DNA of 64,000 bases from NCBI RefSeq assembly GCF_001544835.2, contig NZ_FCNX02000011.1:124001-188000 (forward strand). Direction: 5' to 3'. The notes below the pieces were generated by a model. It was not told the DNA's origin. It worked only from the letters and a program-made list of their open reading frames with translations, and ran no database searches. Positions 1 through 9,062 of this stretch are shown here, piece by piece. This DNA comes from Caballeronia fortuita. Its GTDB lineage: Bacteria > Pseudomonadota > Gammaproteobacteria > Burkholderiales > Burkholderiaceae. The position numbers were made by a program, and so were the translations under genes. Positions within the stretch are counted from its first letter, which is position 1; every line of letters begins with the position of its first letter.

Positions 1-589
1 AATCGGGATGCGCAAGCGCCAGTTCCACAACGAAGCAAAGACCGACAAAGAGGATCAGCGCCGTAATCGCGCATTGCAAGGGCCGCTTGCCACGGCTTTG
101 CAGCGCGAGCATGACAAACGTACCCACTGCCGAGCACAGAACGCCGGCGGTGAGTGAGATGCCGAGCAACATCTGCAGGGCGACCGCGCTGCCTACGACC
201 TCCGCCACGTCGCATGCAATGATCGCAATCTCGCACGCCACCCAGAGCCCGAGCGTCGTCCCCCGACTGAACCGCTCACGGCATAGTTGCGCTAGATCGC
301 GTCCGGTGACCAAGCCCACGCGTGATGCCACCCATTGCAACAGCATGCCCATGAGACTGGCGATCAGAACGACGAAAAGCAGCCGATAACCGTAGCGGGC
401 GCCGCCCGCCAGCGAGGTCGCCCAGTTTCCCGGGTCCATATAGCCGACTGCGATAAGCGAACCCGCGCCGACGAACGACCACCAGCGTCTGCGCGGCGCG
501 CGGGGCGAGGTATCGAGCTCGCGAGGGTGCAACGGAACGTCAGACGCGTGGCCAGAAAGCTGGGCAAGCGTGGACGGGTCGGTATTCAT
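1..589 (-). CDS. mntH: Nramp-family divalent metal transporter (MntH), N-terminal part
   Basis: Translating the minus strand from the ATG at 589 gives an open frame that runs off the left edge of the window, so only about 196 N-terminal residues are present. The first membrane segment carries the Nramp signature DPGNW (Y-M-D-P-G-N-W-A), which supplies the metal-binding Asp and Asn in this family. Several hydrophobic segments follow. Nramp proteins are inner-membrane, proton-coupled importers of Mn(II), Fe(II) and related ions. A short hydrophilic N-terminus precedes the first helix. The family and direction are clear. The C-terminal half cannot be seen. I looked for an Mn riboswitch upstream and found no convincing one. 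Confidence 0.9.
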   Translation of the reverse strand, partial: MNTDPSTLAQLSGHASDVPLHPRELDTSPRAPRRRWWSFVGAGSLIAVGYMDPGNWATSLAGGARYGYRLLFVVLIASLMGMLLQWVASRVGLVTGRDLAQLCRERFSRGTTLGLWVACEIAIIACDVAEVVGSAVALQMLLGISLTAGVLCSAVGTFVMLALQSRGKRPLQCAITALILFVGLCFVVELALAHPD

Positions 590-1469
590 ATGATCAATTA
601 CCTTTTTCAGTCACTGTAACGTCAGTCGAATCGCCCTCAATGGGCCGGGCATTGAACCGTCGATGGATCTTTAGAACCCGCTAGTTAGAGCAACTCGCGT
701 TCCGTGCCGGCAGCAACAGAGACCCTCGCCCAGTCAACCTGGAAAACCGAACAGGAGTTGGTTGAATCGAATCTCCGGTGGCTCCGATGGTGCGCGTATC
801 TTGGGTTGATGAACAACCGACGAGCGGGTCGTGCCTGCCTCCCGCAGGGGGCCCTAATGTTGTCGCGGAGGAGGCGGAGAAACCGTCGGCGACGGCGCAC
901 TCGCTGACGCGCTGCGCGCTAGCTTATGGGGCATCAGAACGAGGTACTCGAACCGATCAGAACCGCGCGTTTCTCGGCGTCTCAACCACGCGAAAAGCCG
1001 GTGTCTGACGGGGCAACCGTTGCGCAAAAGCGGGACACGGTGCCCAGCGACGCGGGCGAGCGCTTCCTAGGAGGCGCATCGCGTCTGCACCGCAGTCCCG
1101 GGCCGCCAAAGCCGTTTCGGTTCGACTGCTTGACTTGTTCCTCCTGGAGCCGATGCGTGGATTCATCGGCCCCCGCAGCTATCCTGCACGCGGCGAATCC
1201 TAGCGGAGCTACCGAGCGAGAACCCGATGCCATTAAGAAAGGATGCGCACAGGGTAGGACCGACGTCGCTGACCGTGACTGTCGAAAGATGCGGCTGAAG
1301 GCAGGCGAGTTATCTCCGCGGCTCGTCCACGGACCACAGAACGGCCTTTTTCATCGGCAGCTTAATCCACCAAGTTTGACCCGCTTGTTTGTTCGGATTC
1401 TTGGAAGCTGTCCTCGGGATTACGGATTGCTTATCGCTAACACTAATCGGCCTAAGACAAGAGGCGAAC
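590..1469. other. gene-free interval between mntH and cinA
   Basis: This 880-base stretch separates two divergent genes. It has several open frames on both strands, but they are rich in Arg, Ser and Pro, have no good ribosome site and match no family I know. It presumably holds the mntH leader and promoter. No riboswitch fold, repeat or remnant gene could be supported. Confidence 0.5.
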
Positions 1470-2009
1470 ATGGACATTCCGATGCAAGTGGTGTCGTTCC
1501 TGAGTTCCAGAGGATTGAAGCTCGCTACGGCCGAGTCGTGCACGGCTGGTTTCATCGCATCGTTGATCTCGTCAGTTCCGGGCAGCGGCGCTTGCCTGGA
1601 CGTGGGCTTCATCACGTATTCGCCTTCCGGAAAAGCCGGCTTTCTAGACGTTCAGGAAGAAACAATGAACCGATATGGCCTGACAAGCGAGGAGGTCGCA
1701 CGCGAGATGTCCGAAGGCGCGCTGAGACTCGAAGCGTGTTGCGCAGACGTATCGGTTTCCAACACCGGCGTTGCGGACGGCAACGCTGGGAGTGTTCCCA
1801 CGCCCGGAACCCAGTGCTTTGGATGGTCGTTCAAATTGCGAAGTGGCGAGATTGTCAGTGCGACTGAGACTAAAGTGTTTGACGGCGACCGCAATGAAGT
1901 CAGGCATGCAGCCGCGCAATACGCGCTGTCGCGTCTCGAGCACCATTTTTATCACCTCGTACACGCGCCCGAGCAGCACGCCGACCGAACCGAACAGGAC
2001 CAGCGATGA
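1470..2009 (+). CDS. CinA C-terminal-domain protein (nicotinamide-nucleotide amidohydrolase family)
   Basis: The 179-residue product corresponds to the stand-alone CinA C-terminal domain, which in characterised members (PncC) deamidates NMN to nicotinate mononucleotide in the cytoplasm. The N-terminal motif A-T-A-E-S-C-T-A-G and the following S-V-P-G-S are typical. The usual T-G-I-A-G-P loop is altered to N-T-G-V-A-D-G-N-A-G, so activity is uncertain. The ATG at 1470 is preceded by AGAGGCGA. A longer in-frame start at 1389 lacks support. A decayed relative lies at 17131-17438, directly upstream of nadE, so the window holds two copies of this lineage. Family assignment is firm; function is inferred. 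Confidence 0.85.
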   Translation: MDIPMQVVSFLSSRGLKLATAESCTAGFIASLISSVPGSGACLDVGFITYSPSGKAGFLDVQEETMNRYGLTSEEVAREMSEGALRLEACCADVSVSNTGVADGNAGSVPTPGTQCFGWSFKLRSGEIVSATETKVFDGDRNEVRHAAAQYALSRLEHHFYHLVHAPEQHADRTEQDQR

Positions 2010-2178
2010 CTCGCGAACGTGGCAGCGCGACCTGATGCCGCTTACTGGCTAAAGCATGCGTAGTAACCGTGCGGTTGCACGGTCGCCGAGTGCAGAGAAC
2101 CGGCTGAACAGGAAAGCGCCCAACGCAGACAGAGAGTCGCTCACCCCTCGGCCGAGACGAAGATGGCTAGTAAAACTA

Positions 2179-2433
2179 CTAATTCGATGCGCTGGGGCTG
2201 CGTTGCTCGGTACAATCGGTTCGCTGCAACGTGACTGAAGTGACGCCCGACAGCATCAATGCGCTTGACGCGAACCTGCGAAACGCAGCGGCTTGACCAT
2301 AGCAGACGAATTCGAGACGCCGCGGGCCGGTGTCCTGGCTGCAGACAAGGCCCTCGGCCGCCATGAGTGCGAGAACATCGGCTGGTTCGATCGGCGGGAC
2401 GCCGCATCCACGGATTGTTAGGGTCGCACGCAC
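2179..2433 (-). CDS. small hypothetical protein, GTG start
   Basis: This 84-residue frame starts at a GTG preceded by a strong AGGAGG four bases upstream. Third codon positions are mostly G or C, as in neighbouring genes, and the composition is balanced. No family is recognised. The middle (A-D-V-L-A-L-M-A-A-E-G-L) and the following segment could form an alpha/beta fold of PII-like size, but this is not evidence of function. It lies convergent to cinA with no obvious partner. The ribosome site is the main reason to accept it as a gene. Confidence 0.5.
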   Translation of the reverse strand: MRATLTIRGCGVPPIEPADVLALMAAEGLVCSQDTGPRRLEFVCYGQAAAFRRFASSALMLSGVTSVTLQRTDCTEQRSPSASN

Positions 2434-2555
2434 GCCGCCTCCTGTCTGTCGTTACTGCAATTTGTTGCTGAGCACGCGAATCCACGCGCCGTACATCGTT
2501 CAATCGTACGCAGGGCTCAATATCAGGCTTCGTGGACGCTTCTTCGGCAAGCTCT

Positions 2556-2801
2556 TCATGGCTTATGGCCCGATGTCAGGCCCGTCGTCGCTTCGGAGCA
2601 AGCGGGCGAATGCTGGAGCGTCCTACTGGCAAGTTCGACATCTGAGGGAAAGCTCGTTTCGTCGGCGACAGGGTTGAACCCGGCGCATCGATAGGCCTGG
2701 CTGTCCTGCTCCACCGCTCGACGTCCGGGATCACCGGACGGCGCACACCCGACAAGGCTCGCGACAATGGATAAGACCATCGGCGCGCGGAGCGCGTCCA
2801 T
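2556..2801 (-). CDS. small predicted lipoprotein
   Basis: The 81-residue frame from the ATG at 2801 begins M-D-A-L-R-A-P followed by a hydrophobic stretch ending in the lipobox L-V-G-C, with the lipidated Cys near residue 19. This indicates Sec export and lipid anchoring. The mature part is short and hydrophilic, contains two further cysteines and resembles no family I know. A longer frame opening at 2930 would bury the signal sequence, so the 2801 start is preferred. Its low complexity keeps confidence moderate. Confidence 0.5.
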   Translation of the reverse strand: MDALRAPMVLSIVASLVGCAPSGDPGRRAVEQDSQAYRCAGFNPVADETSFPSDVELASRTLQHSPACSEATTGLTSGHKP

Positions 2802-2857
2802 GAAGCTAGGACCCGGTTGCCAGCGCGGGACTTTATAGAAATGGCAAACGCGTGGAA

Positions 2858-3418
2858 TCACGAGTCCCTCCGCACAATGGAGATAAGATGCTCGACGCGT
2901 CCGCCATTGCGTGTCAGTGTCTCGATGCATCCGTGGTAGTCCATGGTCCAGCCCGCTCGCAGTTGGATCGATGGTCGATTGCCTTCCCTTCGGCTGTCAA
3001 TGCCACCCAGCCCTATTGCAGGTGCCGGTACGTTGTTGACGAGCGTTGCGTTCGTGCCGACTACGTTATCGTGCTGTATTGGCAGATCCCGTTTCGCCTC
3101 GAGCCCTTTGCCGTCCGTGTCCACGGTGTCATCGGACGCCTCCATATTGGCATTGTCTACTGAGACGATACGAGACTTGGCCCGTTGGAGTGGATCCGGC
3201 GATGCTGAAGTCGAAGCATTCAGATCGATCGGCGGCAGCGTATCTCCGTCTCTTGCTCCGGTCTGATATGAGGTCGGTGGTGGATTCGCTCCCACGTGAT
3301 CTCGTGCCATAACGTCGGGATCGGCGCGGGCGGTCTCCGTTGCCGGTGTCGCCGAAGGCGTCTTGGCCTGGATCTCCCTCTGTTGCGCCTGAGTGGGATT
3401 GGACTCGGCGTTGTTCAT
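2858..3418 (-). CDS. hydrophilic hypothetical protein
   Basis: The 186-residue product starts M-N-N-A-E-S-N-P at 3418 and is strongly hydrophilic. It is rich in Asp, Asn, Pro and Thr and has no membrane segment or signal peptide. This composition suggests a largely disordered, perhaps stress-related protein, which is an inference. No domain is recognised. A longer frame opening at 3487 has no ribosome site and an unlike composition. It is divergent from the DUF4142 gene, and the 187 bases between them should hold both promoters. Confidence 0.5.
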   Translation of the reverse strand: MNNAESNPTQAQQREIQAKTPSATPATETARADPDVMARDHVGANPPPTSYQTGARDGDTLPPIDLNASTSASPDPLQRAKSRIVSVDNANMEASDDTVDTDGKGLEAKRDLPIQHDNVVGTNATLVNNVPAPAIGLGGIDSRREGNRPSIQLRAGWTMDYHGCIETLTRNGGRVEHLISIVRRDS

Positions 3419-3605
3419 GAGCTTGCCTGTCTGGTTGCGTCGGTGTGGAGGGAAACGAGCCGGTCCGGCGTTCGCACAAGCTTGCACAGCATCGGCCGTG
3501 CCGGCGGATCAGCCGAGCGGGACGCGGCCGGCATCGGACCCAGGGGCAGCTCCGGCACACCGGTTGCTCACATACGATACCGACACAAAATTGAAGGAGC
3601 GTGCC

Positions 3606-4148
3606 GTGAAGCGAAATCTGACTATCCGTGCAACGTTGAGCGTTGCGTTACTTGGCGCTTTTTCATCCGGGTTTGCTCAAACCCAGGCTGCGAGCACGAC
3701 GCAAGCCAACGAACTCCCTCCGGTCGACAAGGCGTTCGTGCAGGCCGCATCGGAATCCAGTTCGACCGAAATTGATACCGCGAAACTCGCCACGAAGCAG
3801 TCGCAAGACAAGGACGTCAAAGACTTCGCCCATCACATGATGGTCGATCACACTAAGCTGACTGTCGAGCTCAAGATGGCGGCCCCGCACGGTGTCGCGG
3901 TCCCCAAAGACAATTCGGACCCCGCAGTGCTCGATGCGCTGAAACCATTAAAGGGGAAGGCGTTCGATACGGCCTATATCAAGTCCGTTGGTATCGAAGG
4001 GCATCAAAAGGCGATTGCGGCCTTCCAAAAGGAAGCTCAGGAGGGACAGAATGCTGATCTGAAAAAAGCGGCCGCTAAGGCGCTGCCGACGATCCAGCAT
4101 CATCTGGAAATGGCGCAGGCGCTGGCGGCTAAGAAGGGTGTGGAATAG
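3606..4148 (+). CDS. DUF4142 exported protein
   Basis: The 180-residue product starts at a GTG (3606) placed seven bases after AAGGAGC. A Sec signal peptide (M-K-R-N-L-T-I-R-A-T-L-S-V-A-L-L-G-A-F) ends near F-A-Q. The mature protein is helical with the DUF4142 pattern D-K-A-F-V-Q-A-A, E-I-D-T-A-K-L-A, F-A-H-H-M-M-V-D-H and the C-terminal H-H-L-E-M-A-Q. DUF4142 proteins are ferritin-like four-helix bundles found in the periplasm of Burkholderia and Rhizobium. Their biochemical role is unknown, but they often occur with stress genes, as here. The upstream in-frame extension to 3393 is not used. Confidence 0.85.
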   Translation: MKRNLTIRATLSVALLGAFSSGFAQTQAASTTQANELPPVDKAFVQAASESSSTEIDTAKLATKQSQDKDVKDFAHHMMVDHTKLTVELKMAAPHGVAVPKDNSDPAVLDALKPLKGKAFDTAYIKSVGIEGHQKAIAAFQKEAQEGQNADLKKAAAKALPTIQHHLEMAQALAAKKGVE

Positions 4149-4272
4149 CCACCAGCCTGATTGCGCAATACTCGACGATGCGGTGACGGCTCGCCGGGTG
4201 AGAGATCGGGCAAGCAGACTCGCAAACCCGACGCTTGCACCGTCGAAGCATGCTTTGGGAGGGTAACCAGCC

Positions 4273-5211
4273 ATGTCACCGGATGAAGCGAGCACCATCG
4301 CTTTTGATATTGGATGGGATTTCGCCCGGTTTGGGCGACCGATGGATGCGGCAGCCCACGACTTGGATCTTCTCACCGGATATGCCGCCGGGCGCGAACA
4401 TTTCCTTGTCGCTCAACACCGCCCCGACCGGTTCGTCTCGACATGGCTGCAGCTCCGTGTGAACGCCTTCAAACGACGTCGAATCCTGAGCGCTGACGTC
4501 GACCCGGCGTATCTCAAGAGAATCGACTGCGAGACCTGCCCGATTACCTTGATGACGCTGACCCACAGCGCGTTATGTGACAGCGACTGGTCCATAGATC
4601 GCATCAATAACGATGGCGCCTACGCGCGAGGCAATCTGGTCGTCATGTCGGTTCGAGCGAATCGCGCGAAGGGTGCGAAAGACTACGGCGATGTGGTTCT
4701 TCTGGCTTCTCAGACAGCCAACGGACAGACGGAGCACGCTGAGCGCAAGAACCTCTCAAAGCGCGAGTGGGAACGCCTGAGGTGCGTCATGGTCGGTGCG
4801 GAGGACGTTTCTGACGCGGCGCCGACACTCACCCCATTGCTTACCCGGATCCCCGAGGATTCCCGAGCGCCGCTTTACTATGTTCTCCAGCAGATGCTTT
4901 TGCAGGCCGTTACTCGGGCATCGGCGCGTAACCAGTTAGTCAAGGCGCTCAATCGTCTCCAGCCATCCAACGAAAGGTGTCTGGGGCTACGTTTCGCCGC
5001 CGAGCGGCTATCGGTTTTACTGAAAACGTCTGATTATCCCTACGACGCGCTTGACGACGAACTGTTCCAACGCCAATTGCGATGCTGGTTTGTAAATATC
5101 CCGCGGACGCACGTGCCAGAACTGCTCGGCTTATGCGCAAGCCATGGGGCCTACCGCTGTGAGCCGACGCTGCCGGCTGCTTGGTCGGTCGAAACCCACG
5201 GACGATTCTGA
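4273..5211 (+). CDS. HNH-like protein of unknown function
   Basis: The 312-residue product starts at ATG 4273 after GGGAGGGTAACC. Around residues 100-130 it carries W-S-I-D-R-I-N-N-D-G-A-Y followed by G-N-L-V-V-M-S and A-N-R-A-K-G. This matches the pattern of HNH-type nuclease-like domains in which the Asp-Arg-Ile motif and a later Asn occupy the core. A Cys pair (C-E-T-C-P) just before it could bind zinc. The C-terminal half is helical and unrecognised. The gene stands alone between DUF4142 and a convergent hydrolase, so no partner suggests a role. Whether it cuts DNA is unknown. Confidence 0.65.
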   Translation: MSPDEASTIAFDIGWDFARFGRPMDAAAHDLDLLTGYAAGREHFLVAQHRPDRFVSTWLQLRVNAFKRRRILSADVDPAYLKRIDCETCPITLMTLTHSALCDSDWSIDRINNDGAYARGNLVVMSVRANRAKGAKDYGDVVLLASQTANGQTEHAERKNLSKREWERLRCVMVGAEDVSDAAPTLTPLLTRIPEDSRAPLYYVLQQMLLQAVTRASARNQLVKALNRLQPSNERCLGLRFAAERLSVLLKTSDYPYDALDDELFQRQLRCWFVNIPRTHVPELLGLCASHGAYRCEPTLPAAWSVETHGRF

Positions 5212-5355
5212 GAGAGGGAGCAGATCGGGAAAATGAGGGGCGTCCCCAAGCGCGAAGTAATGACATGAGCCGCCGTCCAGTGCAGAGCGCGGCGCGCCTC
5301 AACGCTGCGCACGTCGCCGATTAATGCTCTTCGCAGCGCCCCAAATGATTGCAAC

Positions 5356-6360
5356 CTACGACGCCACAGCGAATCGTCCTTGAGTGCCGTCTCCTGCGCG
5401 CGTCATGTGCCGTATTGCACGCTCGATCTGTTCGGCAATTTCGTAGTGCACCATGTGGCCCGCACCTGGAATAACGTTCAGCGCGCTCTGCGGGACATCT
5501 TGGTGCAGCCGGACTGAATGGGCCTCCACGTCGACGATCTTATCGTCGGCACCTCCGAAGATAGCGACTGGCATCGCTAGCTCAGCATAGCGTTTGTGGA
5601 GCCGCGCCGCTGCCGGAATCATAAACGCTGCGTCCTCCGCCTCGGCACGAATCTGGAGCGGACGGGATAAGAAATCTCGAGGCATGGCAACAAAGAAATC
5701 TTCGGGCAGAGGCGTGGGCGCGAACATCGCCTCTGCTGTGCGCTTGAGCAACAGCCGCGCGGTGGGGGGAGACACCGTATAACGCAGTGCATCGCCCAGG
5801 AGCGGGACTGCCGCTGGCGCGCTGATCGCGACGTCCAGTCGGGCGCTAGGGTAGTAATAGCCGGAAACCAGAACCAGGCCCCGCACGTCCGCAGGAAAAT
5901 CCATCGCCAGGTCGAGGGCCACCAGCGTGCCCCACGAATGGCCGAGTACCACGGGCTGCTCGACGCTCAGTTTGTCGAGCGCCTCATGCAAAAGCTGAGC
6001 TTGCGCTTGTGACGTCCAAAGTCGGTCGCGCGGCCGCTCACTGTAACCAAAGCCGGGGCGATCGAACGCAATGACACGATGCCGTTCGGCCAGCAGATCG
6101 AACAGACCGCTACAAAGTCCGTCTTGCAGCGCGACGGTGTTGCCATGGAGGAGCACAACGGCAGGACCGGTACCCTTTTCAACATAGTGCAGGCGCACCC
6201 CGTCGACCTCGATAAACCGACCGACGGGTGGGTTACGTCGTTCCGCCTTTCGTGCGTGATAGAGGTTCCAAACTGCGAGCGAGGCAAGCGCACCGGCGGC
6301 GAGCGCCAATGACGGCAGGACGCGCCCAACGGTGGGGTTCTGGCGGGACAGACGATTCAT
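5356..6360 (-). CDS. alpha/beta hydrolase, membrane-anchored
   Basis: The 334-residue product has an N-terminal hydrophobic segment (about residues 12-32, L-P-S-L-A-L-A-A-G-A-L-A-S-L) that probably anchors it to the membrane or directs export. An alpha/beta-hydrolase fold follows: oxyanion-hole motif L-L-H-G-N, the nucleophile elbow G-H-S-W-G with the catalytic Ser, a late Asp in G-G-A-D-D and the His in G-A-G-H-M. These make a complete catalytic triad. The substrate cannot be told from sequence; esters, haloalkanes and epoxides are all hydrolysed by relatives. The start at 6360 is preceded by GAGG, and a 23-residue upstream extension is less likely. It is monocistronic. Confidence 0.8.
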   Translation of the reverse strand: MNRLSRQNPTVGRVLPSLALAAGALASLAVWNLYHARKAERRNPPVGRFIEVDGVRLHYVEKGTGPAVVLLHGNTVALQDGLCSGLFDLLAERHRVIAFDRPGFGYSERPRDRLWTSQAQAQLLHEALDKLSVEQPVVLGHSWGTLVALDLAMDFPADVRGLVLVSGYYYPSARLDVAISAPAAVPLLGDALRYTVSPPTARLLLKRTAEAMFAPTPLPEDFFVAMPRDFLSRPLQIRAEAEDAAFMIPAAARLHKRYAELAMPVAIFGGADDKIVDVEAHSVRLHQDVPQSALNVIPGAGHMVHYEIAEQIERAIRHMTRAGDGTQGRFAVAS

Positions 6361-6594
6361 AGAGCCTCGTAAATGCCGATTTAGGAAAAGTCTTAAAATG
6401 AGCGTCGATTCGGCCCGGTAGTCAAACACACCGGTCCTTTCGACGAGAAACTCGTGTCGCAGTCGTCGCGACGTAAGAGCAGGCGCCGTGCGTTGTCATC
6501 AGTCGGAGCCACGCTCCAGTTCGCTCCGCCCCGCGCCTTCGTGCTTCGTAGTTGGCGGCAAACCGTGTCAGTGAACGATGGTCTCGCACAAAGG

Positions 6595-8433
6595 CTATCG
6601 CCGGGCGGGCTCAGCAAAGCAGTGCTCCGCCTCAATTCCGAGAGCGTTGATCTTCTCGGGTGTGGCAGCCCGCTTCACATAGCGGGCGATGAACGTCCGC
6701 GTCTCGTCGTCCGAACAGCGCACGGCGACGCGATCGCCGCTGACCATTTCTACCGTCCCTTCGCCATGACGGCGCACGCGGACGACGTCGCCTACCGCGA
6801 AGGTGCGCGTGAGCTCATGCGCGTGCGCCGGCACTTGGATTTCACGCGGACTCTCCTGCACGGTGGGCGGGTGCATACAGTTGTCGCACACGCCACAGCT
6901 TTCGCCGCCGAGTTCATCGATCGGTTTTCGATCGCCTGATGACGCTTGAGATCGCGCATCTACGACATCTGCGACATCGGTGGCGAAGTAGTCGAGCAAC
7001 ATCCGCCATCTACAGCGGGCGCTTTGCCCGTAGGTAATCATGCGGTCAAGCACCGCTTGGTCGCGCTCGGCGCGCGCTGCGAATTGTTCGGCGGTCGCGT
7101 CGATTTTCGCCATTGCGCCGCCGTCGTCGATGAGCTTCAACCCACCGTTGCGCGTGCGGCGGGTCATTTTTATATCGTTGAGCAGCGTTGTCGCTACGCG
7201 TAGCTTGTTGATGCCTACGTTTGGCAACGCTTGGCGTAACCGCTCAAGCGGTTTTTCGAGGACTTTGCTTTCGCTGTCCCGCGCGAGCATCTGCACCGTT
7301 TCGGCCACCTTGCGGATGGTTTCCGTAGTTGGATAGCGTCCGCCCAGGAAAAACTGCTGGACCTGTCTGTCTTTCAACTCGAACAGAAGAATGCAGCGCG
7401 CGGCTTCGCCGTCGCGCCCGCCGCGGCCTGCTTCTTGATAGTACGCATCGAGGCTGCCCGGCATCTGCGCATGGATAATGAAGCGAATATCCTGTTTGTC
7501 GATGCCCATGCCGAACGCGTTCGTTGCTACCATCACGCGTGCGCGGTTTTCCATGAAGGCGTCTTGTGCCTCCGAGCGGGCCTTGGCCGACAGCTTGCCG
7601 TGATAGCGCTCGGCTTGGACGTCTGCATCAAGGAGCAGTGCATGCAGCGTCTCGCACTCGGCCACGGTCGCGCAATAGATGATGCCGCTGCCTTCCTCCG
7701 CTCTCGCCAGTTCGACCGCGCGCTTTCGCCGGTCATCGAGATTTGTCATCTGTTCGACGGCGAAGTGCAAGTTGTCGCGATAGACGCCGGTATGAATAAT
7801 GTTTGCATCGCGCATTTGCAATTCGCGCACGATGTCCGCGCCGACGGCAGGTGTCGCGGTCGCGGTTAGCGCAAGCACAGGCGGGTGCCCGATGTTTTTC
7901 ACTGCATGTATCAGCTCGACGTACGCGGGACGAAAGTCGTGTCCCCATTGCGAGATGCAGTGTGCCTCGTCGATGACGACGAGCGGCACGTCAGGCGTGC
8001 CGTCGGCCGTGAGCATCGTGACGAACTCACTGCTAACGAGGCGCTCGGGTGTGACAAACAGGATGCGAATCGCACCGTCCGCGATAGCCTGCAGCGCATC
8101 GCGCTCCTCGATTGCTGACAGCGTGCTGTTGATGACCGTTGCTGCGATGTCACCTTCCATGAGCTTGCTGGCCTGATCGCGCATCAGCGATATCAGCGGC
8201 GATACAACCAGTGTCATGCCATCAAGATGTAGCGCGGGCAACTGATAGCAGAGAGATTTGCCCGCGCCCGTTGGCATGATGGCCAGTGTATCGCGTCCTT
8301 CAAGGACACTGCGGATGACCTCTTCCTGTCCGGGCCGCAGATTAGGGAAGCCGAACACCCTCCTCAGGGCGCTTTCCAGTTGCGGATCTAGCGGCGTGCG
8401 CGTTCGTGTAGACGTCTTGTCATCGTTATGCAT
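6595..8433 (-). CDS. RecQ-family ATP-dependent DNA helicase
   Basis: The 612-residue product has the RecQ core: N-L-R-P-G-Q-E, Walker A M-P-T-G-A-G-K-S, the DEAH box with the aromatic-rich loop I-S-Q-W-G-H-D-F-R, T-A-T-A-T and the motif VI region Q-E-A-G-R-G-G-R-D. The zinc-binding subdomain is visible near the C-terminus (C-R-W-R-M-L-L-D-Y-F and C-G-V-C-D-N-C). The usual HRDC domain is absent. Instead the last 80 or so residues hold a small beta domain (V-G-D-V-V-R-V-R-R-H-G-E-G-T-V) like DUF3553. Such proteins are 3'-5' helicases in recombination and repair. Start 8433 gives the normal N-terminus. Confidence 0.9.
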   Translation of the reverse strand: MHNDDKTSTRTRTPLDPQLESALRRVFGFPNLRPGQEEVIRSVLEGRDTLAIMPTGAGKSLCYQLPALHLDGMTLVVSPLISLMRDQASKLMEGDIAATVINSTLSAIEERDALQAIADGAIRILFVTPERLVSSEFVTMLTADGTPDVPLVVIDEAHCISQWGHDFRPAYVELIHAVKNIGHPPVLALTATATPAVGADIVRELQMRDANIIHTGVYRDNLHFAVEQMTNLDDRRKRAVELARAEEGSGIIYCATVAECETLHALLLDADVQAERYHGKLSAKARSEAQDAFMENRARVMVATNAFGMGIDKQDIRFIIHAQMPGSLDAYYQEAGRGGRDGEAARCILLFELKDRQVQQFFLGGRYPTTETIRKVAETVQMLARDSESKVLEKPLERLRQALPNVGINKLRVATTLLNDIKMTRRTRNGGLKLIDDGGAMAKIDATAEQFAARAERDQAVLDRMITYGQSARCRWRMLLDYFATDVADVVDARSQASSGDRKPIDELGGESCGVCDNCMHPPTVQESPREIQVPAHAHELTRTFAVGDVVRVRRHGEGTVEMVSGDRVAVRCSDDETRTFIARYVKRAATPEKINALGIEAEHCFAEPARR

Positions 8434-8528
8434 AGAGCCGCATCCGTAGTATGGATGATCAGGAAGTTCTGTAAGCGTTGGGCTCTGCCCGCTCATTGTC
8501 GCAAGGTGACAGACCACTGACTTTAAAA

Positions 8529-8732
8529 TCACTGATTCGTTGGCTCGCCCGGCTCTTCGACACCCTTGCCAATGTTGTCCTTCTGGTCGCCGTAGTCTTT
8601 TCTGTTGGCGCCATTCGTGATCTCAACGTCGCCCTTTAGCTTGCGATCTTCATTTCCCGTCAGGGTACCAATCGCAGTGTCGGTCCAGCCCTTGATCTGT
8701 TCCTTGATGCCTTCTTTTTGGTCGCTGTTCAT
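8529..8732 (-). CDS. CsbD-family stress protein
   Basis: A 67-residue, highly charged protein starting M-N-S-D-Q-K-E-G-I-K at 8732, six bases after a perfect AGGAGG. The pattern K-E-Q-I-K-G-W-T-D-T-A-I-G-T-L-T-G-N and K-L-K-G-D-V-E is characteristic of CsbD (YjbJ-like) proteins. These are small, soluble and induced by general stress, and their molecular role is unknown. A second CsbD gene is at 58806-59000, with a remnant near 37.4 kb. Its position between recQ and the Mn catalase fits a stress context. Confidence 0.88.
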   Translation of the reverse strand: MNSDQKEGIKEQIKGWTDTAIGTLTGNEDRKLKGDVEITNGANRKDYGDQKDNIGKGVEEPGEPTNQ

Positions 8733-9062
8733 TTCTACCTCCTGCAGTTCGTTAGTGTCGCGCAAGCCCATAGCGAAATGAGCGCGTACGGGGAGACAGG
8801 CGCCCGCGTGCCCGACCGGCACGTAGCCCATGCGTGCAAGCGGGCGGCTGTGCCAGATAGGGCTGCACCACGGTCAAACTGACACCGTCTAACCAAGCCC
8901 CAGTTGAGCGATGGTGACCAGTGCACCTGCAATCCAGTCAACCGGGTTGCGATGACCTAAAACGGTTCCCTTCGATGACAGTGGGCATTCGCAACGTCCT
9001 CCTGGCTAGATGGGCGTGACCGCGCCCGGAGCGCGGTTGCTTATCAGACGCTTGTCCGACGG
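8733..9062. other. intergenic stretch between csbD and Mn catalase
   Basis: This interval of 330 bases lies between two minus-strand genes. It should contain the csbD promoter and the end of the catalase transcript. No open frame with a credible ribosome site, repeat or RNA motif was seen. Confidence 0.5.

Noticed and set aside
590..900. A possible manganese riboswitch before mntH
   Set aside because: The conserved loop sequences of the yybP-ykoY type could not be found on the minus strand.
926..1867. A 313-codon open frame on the plus strand
   Set aside because: It overlaps the CinA gene in another frame, is Arg/Ser/Pro-rich and has no ribosome site or known motif.
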